The notes below the pieces were generated by a model. The model searched no databases, was not told where the DNA came from, and was given only the letters and a program-made list of their open reading frames with translations. From the NCBI RefSeq assembly GCF_014633365.1, contig NC_068347.1, positions 30,050,116 to 30,114,115 of the forward strand: a DNA stretch of 64,000 nucleotides, in the 5' to 3' direction. The position numbers and the translations under genes are program-made. Shown in pieces: positions 24,548 through 37,153 of the stretch. This DNA comes from Diospyros lotus (Eukaryota > Streptophyta > Magnoliopsida > Ericales > Ebenaceae). How positions within the stretch are numbered: the stretch's first letter is position 1; each line of letters opens with the position of its first letter.

Positions 24548-27500
24548 TTATCGACTGCCTTCAGAAGCTTGTGCATATGAATATCTATCTGTAGCAATAG
24601 AATTGGAAGGAGCAGTAGTTCCAGCAGGATTGGCCTGGTATACTGCTTGTGGACCAGTAGGGGGAGCACTGCTAGAGCCTGGGACTTGTACTCCCCCTGG
24701 AACTGTTGCTGGGGGATTCAACATTGGATGGCCCGGAAGGCCATTCATTTGCATGGGCATGGAGGAACCAACTGGTGGTTGCCCTGCAACTGGTGCCATA
24801 GGTGGAGCTACCCCATAACCTGCCAAAAGCAACACATTGAAAAACTATTCAGTCCACCATCAGGTTGTCCAAACTGAACCATCAAATCCCAAGAAATGAG
24901 GAACATATTTGCATGGCTAGTAAGCAATTTTATGCTAGATCTAAAAGCAAGTACCAAAGACGAACAAATCTCTGCAAGAAGTAGGACTAACCCAAGGACA
25001 AAAGCTCCCATTCATACTAAAATCTTAAAAACCAAGTGAAATTCTAAGGCCAGGAAACATAATAACCCGTTGCCCATTTAGAAATCAATCCTCCAGTACA
25101 TGGAATCCTATAAGATCAAACGAGTAAATGAGAAGAGATTGGAAAATACTGCATCTTCTTACAGTTGAAAAAGACAAAGCAGCAGTCATTGATAGATACA
25201 AACAAACAACACTTCCAATAATGGGAAATTCTGCACTCAGCAAAACCCTGTCCATGACACTTTTTGCTGCAGCCAGAACCTTATATGCTAGGTTGGCCTT
25301 CTTTTTATGTATTTTCCAAAAGAGAACAGGACAAAGCCTCAAATAGTCAGCCCCAAGGAGAGTTCCAAAAGGTACACGTTACTACTCCAAGCTTTTTAGA
25401 GGATAGTAAGCAACTAGAGTTCAAGCTTTACACAAAAATAGAAATAAAAACTTAAAAAATATTTAGACCATTGTCACTCAACAGATGTAAAAGAATAATG
25501 GGCAAACAAAAAAGCATCATTAAGTACCATACCATAGGCCATAGGGGATGGCTGAATCTGATGAAGCTTGAGAACATCAAAGATGTTTTCAACAAGTCAA
25601 CTGTCTCTAAGATTTAACTTGTGATTGTTCACGAGACTCCATCTCCTTCTAATATTTTATTGTATAAAACAAGCAAACTACAAAGATGTACTTGGAACAG
25701 TTTGTTCACAACCGCCCCCCCCCAACACAAGCACACACACCAACAAAAAAATTTCCATTTCATGAAAGTATTCAGTCAAGTACTTTTGCACCACTTTTGC
25801 TATATTAATAAAAGAATAATCTCAGCTATCAAAAACTTGAATCCCCAGTCAGAGGTACAGCGAAAGATAGCATGGATGTTCTAGGCATTGGTCATGGCCT
25901 TAAAGATATTTTAGAAGCTCATAAAGGTCCATTTACAGGACAGGACCATAAAGGCCTATATGAGATCCTCAGAGATGTTATATAAATGTCTGCGATCGAG
26001 TAAATATTTCTACGAACGAATGGATTGGATCGACTTGGAAAATGGAAAGATTTGTACAAGTTATATGTTTCGTCACTGTCAAGGAATAATGCATAACTGA
26101 GGAAGCAAAAAATAAGCTCGTAATTTCCCATGGAAGTAGATTAGTTAATTCCCAAGTAATGCCCTGAAAATCTAGGGGAAGCAACAAGCAGACACCTGAG
26201 ACAAATAACTCTAGCTACAAGGAGCCTCATTCCTAACATTTTGCCAACAGATCATTCATCTTGGATGTTAGTGAACACAAAGAAATCCCTGAAGGGCCTG
26301 AACCACCTGTCCTTCATGGCATTTAGTGCGAATCAAATAGATTTGGACTGATCGAAAATGCTGTTACATTTATTTAAAGCTCCTTCTGCTGGTCAGTCCT
26401 GATGGAGGATTTGATCGATCCAATCATTTCACTTAATCAACACACAACAATAGAATGTTTTACACAATAATCCTTATAACAAAGGACAGCGACACACTCA
26501 TCCAAAATAACCTATGAAAAAATAACTGGCCATATCATTTCCACTTACAAACTACGCAAATACCAATGCAACTCATGAAATGATCAGTTACCTGGAAAGC
26601 CTGGTCTTGGCAACACAGGAGGCCTGATTCCTGGAATCAATAGTGAGGGAGCAGCACCTGGAATTGGCAACACTGGTGGTGGTAGAACAGGTAGGCGTGG
26701 CCGTTGAATATTTCCTGGTAAAGAAGCAAGATGCTGATTGTAAGCAGCACCTACTTGCTGGTACACTGCACTCTGTCCAAGATGCTCCTTGATCTTCTGA
26801 TCAATCAAAATTTGCGTTTGCAGTTCCTCAAACTGTTGATAATAGGACCGAACATTTGCCTGATTGGAACACAGAATTGGCATTATATGCTCTTGACGAA
26901 ATTAATCATTTGAGATAAAATTAAAATAATCATTTTCAAATTCATATTTCTGAGGAATGTACCTTGTGCTTGTAACCGGCATTGTGCTGCTTCCTAACAG
27001 AGGGCTGAGTAAAGACATAACATTTAGTATCAAGAAAGATAAATAATTGCATACTGTCTAAGTGAACATACATAATATCTTTTGCAATTGGCACAAAAAA
27101 TAAACACTTCAAGTTTCTTATCAATAACCGGGCGATCAATAATTAGAAACACAAGAAATCAAGCATTATATCAAAAGCAAATTGTTGAGAGGTTCATGCA
27201 GATGTATTGCAGTATTCCAGGTGTGAGATAAATACTGCCAGAGTCTAGAAAGTAGAAAGCAAGATAACAATGCCAGTCTGCTAGCCAAGTAATACTTGGA
27301 ACAACCAATGTCAGAAGAAACTGAATCTGTTAGCAGGAAGAAAATTATCAAGACAAAGGCAAGAATAAGACATTTGCCTGAGATAATCAACAGAACCAGT
27401 ATGAGAGTGAACAGAAATATAGCAGACAGAAAAAATTTATCAAAACAGTTTCCCTGTATACTTCTCAGAACTGGGTGGGATATTACCACGAAAAGCAGTA

Positions 27501-30056
27501 TGTGTATTGCTTTAACCACTTGTCAATATAAAGTATTCCTTTTCCAAGTAGATTATGTATAATTACGCATATAACCAGGGGCGGATGCATGCGTGAGCTG
27601 CCCTGGGCTCACAATTAAAAATATTTTTTAAATATTAAAATTATTTTTTAATATTAAAAAAATTAATATAAAAATTAATTTTTTAATGTAAAAAATAATA
27701 AATTTTACTAATAATTCAGTCAAAAAAAAAATTTCAACCCACCCCAAAATTTGTGATGCGTAATTTTATACCTCAAAAAAAAATTTTAGCCTCCCCCTAT
27801 ATAGATTTCTGGATCCGCCCCTGCATATAACAAAACCGTGCAATGGTACACACTTGCTTTCACAGCAAATTAACAAGAATGAACAATCAAATGTGTTCAA
27901 TTTGCTTGTTAATAGTTTACCCAAAGAATGTGGGACGAGGCTTGATAAGACTGAAATTGTTTACTTTTTAAATCATAATAACAAGCTCCACTAACCAACT
28001 TGCTCAGCTTTTAATTAAAAAATGACCAATTTAGGCAATTTACACCAGCTAAATCCAGCTCAATGACAAAGACCATCCAATTAAGAACACAACAGAATCC
28101 CCATTCGATAGAGGGTTCAACAGTTGAACAGGCCAGCTTACTCTTGATCAAATAACAGACTGAACTTGTATCCTGAGGATGTATAATCTTAGTAAAGGGC
28201 ATCCTAGTGTAAAAGGCTCTCTGTGTTGTGAGGGTACTAACTGTTGCTACTTGCTACCAAGGTTTGCCCTCAGAAAATATTTGTAAATAAGGAAGATAAA
28301 TTTAGGATTGGACTAATGTGCAAAAGGAGAGGAATCCATCAACAATCTCCCTTTACACAATCCAATGGATAGATAATGCCTGCTTTAGTTGCAAACTTGT
28401 CTTTTAATGAGATCACGCTACCCTAAAGCAAAGATACAGAAGACAGAAGACCATGCATTTTGCTCTAGAAAGACATGAGGCAAAAGGTTTTGGAAGGGAA
28501 TCATTCTCACTTTCATTGTCTTCTAACCTCAGTGTCCAGTACTTCATAATTATCTTCTTTTGTTGACTTTATGGGGTTACTGTACTTGCTTGCAGGTACA
28601 CAAGCATTAGAGTTCTTGAACGTCATGTTCAAGGTTTGCTCCTTTCAGTGGTGGTTTTGTTTATACAGCTTAATTATATATAGAAAAAGAAAATTCACCA
28701 CTAAATTGCTAATGCAGCACTAGTAACTAATGAAATATTCTGCTGATATGTAATTGGCAACTCCAACAGTTAGAATAAAACTCGTCGGCTTGAACGAACA
28801 TGAATTGAATGGAAAGCTAGACTTCATATAGCTGACCTATATTGTGGGATAAGGGCTTGTCACATTGTTCCTCTAATTGGCAACTCCACAATGTTTATGC
28901 CCATCATAACCCTGCCAGTTCAGCAGCCACTTGCGAGATTTTAACCTTTATCAGGCAATTTCTCAGGTTCTCCACAAATCAGGCATCTTCAACCTTAGTT
29001 CACAAACCCAGACAGATGTTTGAAGCTTGTTATTGGCAACACCAAATTCAAATGTGAAGTCACTTTTGCCAAGGACGTCACTATTCCAGTAAACACATGG
29101 TGGAAAGGTGACATTTCTCACATTTCTCCAAATAAGTAGCATTGAAGGGTGAAGCTAGAAAATATTAGCCTCAAATTCAAAGAACTGTTTATATTTGAAA
29201 AAACAGTTGGAACAATTGACTGGGTAACATTTCCTGGAAATTATAGTAGCCGCAGCTCCTAGGTTAAAACAATTGAAATGATGCTCAAAAGGCACCAGTT
29301 GCCACATTCCTGGCATATGGAAAGCAGAGGCTTTTCAGGTATTTACAGTCGATAGGAAACCATTACTTATCCAGCCAAAGTTTGATAATCAAAGTACAGA
29401 GTTTTTTACACAAGTATTGCAACAAAATAGAATGTCACTATTTAATATGCCAGTGACATGGAGAGCAGATCTCATTGACATTATATTTGGAAAGAACAAG
29501 ATCACAGGCTAGAGATCAAAATTACCTTTTTATTTAACTACAGCTGATGAAACCTTCACTATAGAAACCAAAGGAAAAAACATAAACCGCAAACCCAAAA
29601 CAAAATAATAAAACTAGCAGGATCCTGTATGATCAACCAGTAACATTACTGTGCCAAGTTTTGACAAAATCCAGCTAATTTCTCATAAATCTGGAGTGAA
29701 ATAAAAGTGAAATGATGGATAGAGATTGTTGCCAATAATATTAAACCAACATATAAAAGCAAAATAGGTACGATTCTATGAATAATCCCACCCAATTCAT
29801 TGGATTATCAACCCATAAACTTAAAAAATAAAATAAAAACACACGCGTTATAGTAGAAATATTCTACAAAACAGAAAAATTAGAAGAACTCACAGAATCA
29901 TGGGTCAGGTACGTGTCGCAGTAGTCACAATAGTACCTGCAAAATCACACAAACCACAACGCCACAGTCCAAACAATTGGTCTGCGTTCGGAAACATCTA
30001 CATAAATCTAAACATGTACATATAGGCGTATATGAAAATTTTATATACCGAGGCAT
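24548..30056 (-). CDS. U1 small nuclear ribonucleoprotein C (U1-C)
   Basis: Five exons join in frame: 30049-30056 (only ATGCCTCG), 29894-29936, 26963-27004, 26592-26859, 24548-24819, giving 633 nt and 210 aa. The N-terminus is the hallmark U1-C zinc finger: [17 protein letters not shown] followed by [14 protein letters not shown], with ligands C6, C9, H24 and H30. Next comes the helix [12 protein letters not shown] ... IKEHLGQ (from residue 32) and a Pro/Gly/Met-rich tail, as in plant U1-C. The protein binds the U1 snRNP in the nucleus and stabilises pairing of U1 snRNA with the 5' splice site. The 8-nt first coding exon is easy to miss. Intron 2 (2889 bp) carries a 248-bp hAT-type MITE. The length fits the plant family (about 200 aa). 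Confidence 0.95.
27576..27823. mobile_element. hAT-type MITE in U1-C intron 2
   Basis: This 248-bp element begins CAGGGGCGGATGCA and ends TGGATCCGCCCCTG, an inverted terminal repeat. It is flanked by a perfect 8-bp target duplication CATATAAC (27568-27575 and 27824-27831). An 8-bp duplication with CAG...CTG ends is characteristic of the hAT superfamily. The interior is AT-rich and non-coding. Confidence 0.9.
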
Positions 30057-30330
30057 CGTTATACGGTGCGATTTCAACGGTCTGGAGCAAGGAAGCGATC
30101 AAGGCGGTTATATGTACAGGCTGTATCAGATCGAAGAAAGGAACCAAAGTGGAAGCAAATGAAGTGAAGAACGGCGTTCAAGAGAGAGAGAGAGAGTTTT
30201 AGAGATTAATTCCGCCGGTAGCGGTGACGGCGCCGGCGCCGAACGATGCGGCCTAGAGAATGAGATGTTGAGGATGGAGAATACTCTAGATGGTTCCGAG
30301 GCAACCAGTGACGGCTTACCACGTAAGTTC
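30057..30330 (-). promoter_or_regulatory. 5' leader and promoter region of U1-C
   Basis: Upstream of the start codon lies a leader with a GA run (30181-30198) and a GC-rich patch (GGTGACGGCGCCGGCGCCG, about 30219-30239). The duplicate at 32790-33500 preserves much of this leader. The transcription start cannot be placed from sequence alone. Confidence 0.45.
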
Positions 30331-30940
30331 TATTCGTTTATATAAAGAACTCAATGGGGCGACAGGCCCATAAAGTTTGGTCTTACTGTATATAGTAGAG
30401 CCCAAAAGAATATTGATTAGGCCCATCTGAGTTGGCTAGCCTAGCCAAGCTCCTCACATTTTAGGGTGTAAATATCTATTATACTCTATTATATAAAACG
30501 AGCATCAGTGTTATCAAACATTAAAATCTTTTCAATTTTTTTAAATTTTAAAAATGTTCTTCTATATTTTTAAAAATTAAAAATAATTTTATTAATAAAT
30601 TTTAAACCAATGTTATCTTTATCTAAATTTTTCTTAAATGTTAACCTCATAACATTTTTTCTCAAAATTGTTAAGCTTAGATTTGTGCACATTTTCAATC
30701 ATAATCGTAGTTGCAAAAAAAACCAATAAGTTTATAATAGCCTACACTCTTCTCCTAAAGTACATCAATCCCTCTAAAAAGGACCATTATTTGTTAAACA
30801 AAGATGGAGATAGCTTTGTCTTTTGGGATAAGACCACGATATTATGTGTCTTGAGTTTTCCTCCTCTCTCTCTTTATTGTTGCCTTCTCTTCTATTACTT
30901 CATCCATACTTTCTTCTTCAATCTTTCCTTATTTCTTGGA
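30331..30940. other. Intergenic DNA upstream of U1-C
   Basis: AT-rich sequence with no recognised gene. An open frame running through 30668-31030 ends inside the inverted repeat described next and has no known relative. Confidence 0.5.
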
Positions 30941-30954
30941 TGTTCCGCATTAAG

Positions 30955-31447
30955 GAGGCCATTGTGGTTCTCAGTTCATAGCTTGAAGGCTTTTGGGTCA
31001 ATCCATATCTTCTTGCAGAACTTGCTCTAATAATTTTTCGGTCTAGTTTGGGCGTTCACCACCTACACTTCTCAGCAAACTCCTCCATCTTCTCTCGTTG
31101 CCCAGTTGTTAGCTCTGTCTTTGCACTAGTAGATATTGGTGGAGGATTGACTTTGACTGGTCAAGTTGAGACTTGTGTTGGTGGTAAGGACGGCTAGATC
31201 TTCCTCTATCATCCTCACCACCATCGCAAGTCTCAGTTCCACCAGCCAAATGTCAACCCTCCACCAATATTTACTAATGCGAAGACAGAAAGAAAAAAGC
31301 TAAGAGAAGATGGAGGAGTTCGTTCAGAAGCATGGGTGCTGAACACCCCAACAAGATCAAGAAACCGTTGAGATGTTCTGCGAGGAGATAGGAACTGACC
31401 CAAAAGCTTTGAAGCTTTGGGGCAAGAACAAGAAGCCCCCAAAACCT
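30955..31447. repeat. Long imperfect inverted repeat of a gene-like sequence
   Basis: The left arm (about 30955-31195) and right arm (about 31207-31447) are reverse complements, roughly 70% alike by eye, with only about 10 bp between them. Shared landmarks include CTTTTGGGTCA, CTCCTCCATCTTCTCT, TATTGGTGGAGG.TTGAC and GAGACTTG. Both arms, read toward the centre, keep open frames with a common SLKAFGS / SFKAFGS theme. A transcript would fold into one long hairpin. I do not recognise the parent gene. Confidence 0.65.
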
Positions 31448-31689
31448 CGTGCAAAAGCCCTAAAATCTGCATCAAGATAACTTCTTGTTAAAGGGACCAA
31501 GAACTGATGTCTAATGAAGATTTCTGTGTGAGTTGCCATACTTTTGTTTTTTCCAGTAATTAAAGGTTGTGTCTGTGATAAGGTTTCTATGAATGCAGAC
31601 ACCTCTCTTGGTTGTTTCTATAGGAAAAGTGACTGGATTTCAACTTAGAACAGTAGCCACAAAGAAATTTTCATAAAAAAAAAAAAATG

Positions 31690-32560
31690 AATAAGCTAAT
31701 AACGTATTTGGATTGGATAAATATATTTTAAGCTGTCAGTTAAATAGTTATGTATTTGGTTTGAAAAAATTAATAAACTATTAGAACTTAACAAAAATAG
31801 ACATGTTAAATAATGCAAATAAAATTTACAAAAACAATAATTTTTAATAAAAATAAATTATAAATTAATATTTAATTGATAAATTTTACTATTAAATGTT
31901 GATAAATTATATATAATTATTAAAAAAATATTAATACAATATTTATACATATATATATATACACACGCAGAGAGGCAACCGATGCAACACGATGAAGCTA
32001 AAGGTGGCGACTGACAATACATATATATACACAAATGCAGAGAGAGAATCGATGGAAGACGATGAAGCTGAAGGCGGGATCGACAATGACAAAGGAGTTG
32101 GAGGCGACGACCAAAGCTGGAGAGAGGCAGTGATGGCGAGGAGGAGTTGGAGCAATGCAGCGACGGCAAAGGTAGTAAAATGAAAGAGATGGGGATGGGT
32201 CTAGAAACAGCGGCCAAAGGCAATAATGGAGCGGTCGACGACGATGGAGAAGCTAGAGACAATGGTCGAAGCTGCAAGAAGGCGACGACGACAACAGCAA
32301 GGAGGAGCTAGGTAGATGGAAATTAGGAAATTATGTGAGGACAAATCTATTTTTTGCTTGGTCAATGCAATAAGCTGCTAAGAGCTTATTTAAAAAAATT
32401 GGGGGGGGGGGGGGGGGGGGGGGAGTAATTTTTGAAAAACACTACTAAATAGGGTTTAAATTCTTAAATGTTGTCAAATGTAAAAAAAAATAAGCTACAT
32501 AACTTATGCTATTCCAATAACTTATAAGCAATCAAACTGGTAAGCCAAACACCCTAACCT
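31690..32560. mobile_element. Non-autonomous DNA element, related to 37154-37970
   Basis: The first 250 bp or so (GTATTTGGATTGGATAAATA, AATAGACATG, AATAAAATTTA) match the start of the element at 37154. The far end (ACTTATAAGCAATCAAAC then AAGCCAAACACCC) matches its end. The core (about 32000-32310) is GC-richer, coding-like and unrelated in detail to the other core. A poly-G run sits at 32401-32422. No transposase is present. Confidence 0.55.
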
Positions 32561-32789
32561 TACAACTCATATATTGTAACAAAAATAATTCAACAAAATA
32601 AGAAAAAGAGATCTGCTACAAATCAGCAACTCAATCTCCTACATATCACAGCAACTCCTAGAATTAACTAATGACTAGGAACAGAAAATCATTAACTTAG
32701 GCAAAGATAAATCAACAAACAATAAACTATTTTGACTCATTTTTCAACAGTTTCTAGAGTTTTAGCTTAATGTTGCATTTTGTTGTATG

Positions 32790-33500
32790 CTTGCTATTGT
32801 TCAGAACAAGATCACATGCTAGAGATCAAAATTACCCTGCTATTCGAATGCAGCTGCAGAAAGCTTCGCTCTAAAAACCAAAAGAAAATACGTAAACCTA
32901 AACAAAATAATGAACTAGCCCGATCTCGTATCTATGTTCAGCCAGCCGCGAGTCTTCAACTCGAGCTCAATTGTTAGGAAGCTCAAGTGAAACAAAATTG
33001 AAATGATGGGTAGAGATTGTTGGGAATAATCTCAAAATAAAAACACAACAGGTGGTGATCTGATTCTAGGAAGAAATTCACCCAATTCATTGAACTATTA
33101 AACCCTAAATTCAAAGAATAAAATAAATATAATCACACAAACCACAACGCCACAATCCGAACAATTGGCCTTCGTTCGAACACGAACACGTAAATATAAA
33201 CACATATATATGTGCCTATACGACAAACTTTCATACCGTGTCAGGATTATGTGTTCCGATTCCAGGGATCTGGAGCAAAGAAGTACATATACAGGTTGTA
33301 TCAGATTGAAGAGAGGAATCAAAATCAACGCAAATGGAGTGAATCCCCGCCTTCGAAAGAGAGGGAAACGAGATGCGACGGAGAATTCCCTCAATGGATC
33401 ATCTGATCCAGAAGCAGCCGCTGACAGCTCACCCCGGAAGCTCCATCATCCTCATCCATGAATGCATTTGTTTATCTAGCGTAAATTCAATGGGCCGAGG
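32790..33500 (-). pseudogene. Decayed duplicate of the U1-C 5' region
   Basis: The stretch matches 29496-30360 (U1-C intron 2 end, intron 1, leader). Shared strings include GAACAAGATCACA, AATCACACAAACCACAACGCC and ACAGG.TGTATCAGAT.GAAG. About 100 bp that held coding exon 2, with the finger's two cysteines, is missing. The start-codon block CGAGGCAT reads CGTGTCAG, so the ATG is gone. It cannot encode U1-C. Confidence 0.75.
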
Positions 33501-36393
33501 AAGATTGGGGTTTCTGCACATTCACGGGGCCCAAACGAATAAAGAAAATACCATAATCGAATACAAAAAAGATAAAATAAGATTTAAAAATTTAATTAAA
33601 TCAATTTATCAATCCAACCGGACAGAACAAGGAGGAGGCGCGCGAAATCCTCAAGCCCAAGGGGCGCGAAAGGGCCTGCGGCCGCGGCTGTGAAGGATCC
33701 GCAGCGCCAAGGGCTCGCGGTCCCTCCATCCCCTTAACAATTAAAAATTCTTTCAAATAAAATATTGACAACCATTCATAAAAAATTAGATCTCTAAAAG
33801 AAAAAAATAAACATAATCAATAAAAGTGATGATGCAAAACCGATCACCTTCTTCTGAATTGATGATGCAGAGCCGAGCACCTTCTTCTGTTACCTCTAGA
33901 GTGCCTGCAATGGAGACAGGGACTCGCTCCCTCGGTCAATCTCCGATGATTAAGTCAAATATCCTCTATTCGAGAAAATTCAATAAAATTATTTATGCTC
34001 TAATCATTAAAAAGGTCATTCGAAGATCCCTTACCTTTACCATCCCCTCTTCTTTTATTCTTGCGTTGAGATCAGGATTTCGGGTAGAGATCTTCAAAAT
34101 CTTTATCCCACTTTTCTTGAGATCTTATCGATAAAGATTCCATAATAGTCGTCTTCTCCGAGAAGTTCAGGATAGCTTTCTCCCTCCGTCATTATCGGTG
34201 AGAGGGTCTTAGGGACTTTCTTACCGAGCATCTTGTCAACTGGCGTGGTAGCCCATATCTACCACGTGTCCTTTGAGATTCAAACAAGATTGTATCTGCG
34301 GAATACTCCTTAAGCGCAACACGTGGCTTGACTGCCATAGGACGCCTTCTCCGGACATGAGAGTAATTATGGACCTGAGGGTATTTCCCTCGTCAAAAAG
34401 ATAGACGTCATTCATAACAATTTTAATTTCAACTAAACTAAGAATAATTAAGATAGACATTATCAATAAAAAATTTAATTCTGAATTACTTTAGATTATT
34501 TCATATTTCTCTATAATTAGTCCCTAAATTTAGAAAAGAGACACATCTTTGATACTAATGTAAATATTATTTTTAGAATTTTATTACTTATAATATTTGA
34601 TTTAAATATCAAAATATTTGCGCAAAAACCCTCCTACTACGTCCTCTGACTGTTTTCTTTATTGCAGACTCAAATGGTTTGACGATAACATTTCTCGATT
34701 AAATAAATTTATTGTTGTATTTTGATAACAATATAATTTTTGAAGATTAAATTAGTATTAAAAAATAAGTAAAATAAATAATATTGAGTTTCTAAATTAT
34801 ATATGTCCTTACCTATGGAGACTTCACACCTTATACAGGTTGAACTTGTTAAGATTGGACAAGATATTTGATTGAGATCTTCCAATTTCTAAATAAATTT
34901 GTAGAAGTGAATCTCTTTTATCAGTTGATAAAACACATGTCACTCCTTTGATTGGAATCCCTCAACCGAGTGCAAGATATCATATTTAATTGAATAAAGC
35001 TAATATTAAGTTTTTTTTTATTTTTATAAATTTGGAAACAAAACAGAAATAGTGAGAGAGTTGTGACGAAGTGATGAGCACTCAATTCTTAATCTAATTA
35101 ATTGTAATTTAGAAATATTTAATCCGATTCTTCAAGTAAACAGCATTGACACTTAAGCCTTAGATCACTTTCCACAGCAATTTCTAGATTCCGTTTGATG
35201 CAATGCTTTAATCATGCATCCGTTTTACCGACACTTTGTCTGACTTTCTGTCAACGACTTGTTTGTTTAGTAACTACAATAAAAATTAAAGGGCGACCCC
35301 CTATTAATTAGTTATCAATTAAAAAAATAAAAATTTGTTGAGTGATATTTAATAGCTATAATTTATTTTTAATATTTTAGATAAAAATTAAATAAAAATA
35401 GTCTTATTATATTGGTAAAATTATCTAAAAAAAATTAATTATTATTTAGAGATCATGAAAAAATGTGAAGTTATTTTTATCATATTAATAATTTAACAAC
35501 GAGAGACGTAAATATAACAAAATAAATATACTCAATTTGTGATAATATAATGTTAAAAAGGTAAATAATCAATCTCTAAATTAAATGAGACATACATTCA
35601 ATTTAACACATATAAATTCGGATAAATTTCTTCACTCTCGAACTCAAAAGAAAATTTAAGAAGTCCTTAACATAAAACACTCAATTAAGAGGTAGAAACA
35701 GGGGGTAGATATGACTGAGATCTTATATTCGAAACAAGTCCAACAACTAGGGATGTGGGCTAGGACGAGCCCCATCTTCCTTGCGGACTATTCAGGCAAA
35801 ATCCAAGATATCCCATGTTAATTAAAAAAAAAAAAAAAGAGATGCAATCCAATTCATTACATTCTATTTTTTATTGTAATTAACTCAAAATTCATGTTTT
35901 TAAATTATTCATAAATAATTAATCTAAGGAAACTTAGTCCCATTAATATATATTCTTATCCATGTTTAAAATAGGTTCAGGTTGTTTGATAGACATCAAT
36001 TTAAAGCTTTATATATATATATAAAATATATATAATAAAAGGTAGAACTTAATTATTAATTTCAATTTATAACCTTGAAAATATATTATTAGGGTAATGT
36101 AATGTGATTTTGTGTCATTTTCTAACCTTAGATGGTGAAATAATGTTTGGTCAATTCAAGCATATGAAAGAAAGATTCAATGATACACAAGACGAACAAG
36201 TCCAACAACTTAAAAGCTTTCTAGACCTAATTGGAGTGCTAAGCAAACAACCTACCACCTCATTAATGGAGATTCCCGATGGATTAGCACAGCCATCATC
36301 ACCATTAAGCATGCCTCAAACTAGCTTGCTTTTTCACTTATATAATGAAACGCAACATCTGCAGACTGTACCCCCTCCTCAAAGCATACACTC
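33501..36393. other. Intergenic DNA with a GC-rich patch and two ACGTG boxes
   Basis: A GC-rich patch lies at about 33630-33725. A roughly 30-bp motif (GATGATGCA..CCGA.CACCTTCTTCTG) is repeated in tandem at about 33827-33890. CCACGTGTCC (about 34260) and ACACGTGGC (about 34319) are G-box-like. The block 33800-34400 may be part of an old LTR, but I found no ends. From 34400 to 36100 the DNA is AT-rich and shows nothing recognisable. Confidence 0.4.
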
Positions 36394-36897
36394 ATGGACA
36401 AGTCTTCTTCGAAATCTGCCAGATGCATACAGAACATCAAGCACGGAACCGACGCGTCTTCTTTCTTCTTGTTTGAGGCCAGTGGAGACTCCGAGGGAGA
36501 TCTAAACCATCTCCATGAATCCGAGCGGTACTGGCAGAATCTTTTCGCAGTGATCTTCGGAGGTTCGGTAGTTGCCGTCGCCGATGACGACGATGCCGAG
36601 TCCTGCAACTGCGAGTCCGGCGGCGTGCTCGGTGTTCGTGATGAGACGGCGGTCAGCAACTTCAATTATGACGTCGACGGCGATGGCGATGATGGTAAGT
36701 GCGATTACAGTTGTCGGACTGAAGCTTTTTTCGGATGCCGAACGCCTGGGATTTCGGGCACTGGCAGAGAGGAGGGAGAAGAGGAGTCGGGGCTTGGTGT
36801 CGGCGTCCATGGAGGTAGGGTTCAGACGGATGATGAGATGGAGAAAGATAGGCTGTTTTGGGAGGCTTGCCTGCAAGTAGGGCTGCCCAATGAATAA
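36394..36897 (+). CDS. Possible intronless gene, acidic plant protein of unknown function
   Basis: One open frame of 167 codons lies in an island of much higher GC than its surroundings. The product is acidic, with runs such as DDDDAES and DVDGDGDDG, an N-terminal DASSFFLFEASGDSE segment and a C-terminal DRLFWEACL segment. I recall similar arrangements in small plant proteins of unknown function, but this is memory, not a search. No signal peptide, membrane segment or catalytic motif is visible. A TATA-rich stretch lies about 390 bp upstream. Overlapping frames in the same GC-rich island are open too, so long frames are partly compositional. I choose this one for its protein-like ends and an in-frame start. 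Confidence 0.5.
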   Translation: MDKSSSKSARCIQNIKHGTDASSFFLFEASGDSEGDLNHLHESERYWQNLFAVIFGGSVVAVADDDDAESCNCESGGVLGVRDETAVSNFNYDVDGDGDDGKCDYSCRTEAFFGCRTPGISGTGREEGEEESGLGVGVHGGRVQTDDEMEKDRLFWEACLQVGLPNE

Positions 36898-37153
36898 CAA
36901 CAGAACTGTATTTGCCATCCACGGCTACACCTCCACGCTTGTCTAAGAATCAAGATACCATGATTCCTGGAATTTTAGAATTTAAAATAATATTAAATTA
37001 TTGTAAGAAATTAAGCATGGTTTTTCGATAATTATCAAATTTGCTATATTTTTCCTATTTTCTTTTGACTCATATTATTTTGACTTGGATTTTTTATGTT
37101 ACCGAAATTGGGAGGATGATGAGTTGGATCAAGAAATAAGCACCTTATTTTGA
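36898..37153. other. Short intergenic stretch after the 36394 ORF
   Basis: AT-rich sequence with nothing recognised. Confidence 0.5.

Noticed and set aside
31858..32277. 139-codon minus-strand frame rich in Ser/Leu/Pro
   Set aside because: It lies in the core of a non-autonomous element, with no homologue known to me.
36104..36505. 133-codon plus-strand frame overlapping the GC-rich island, plus minus-strand frames there
   Set aside because: No family resemblance. They overlap the better candidate at 36394-36897 and follow from GC composition.
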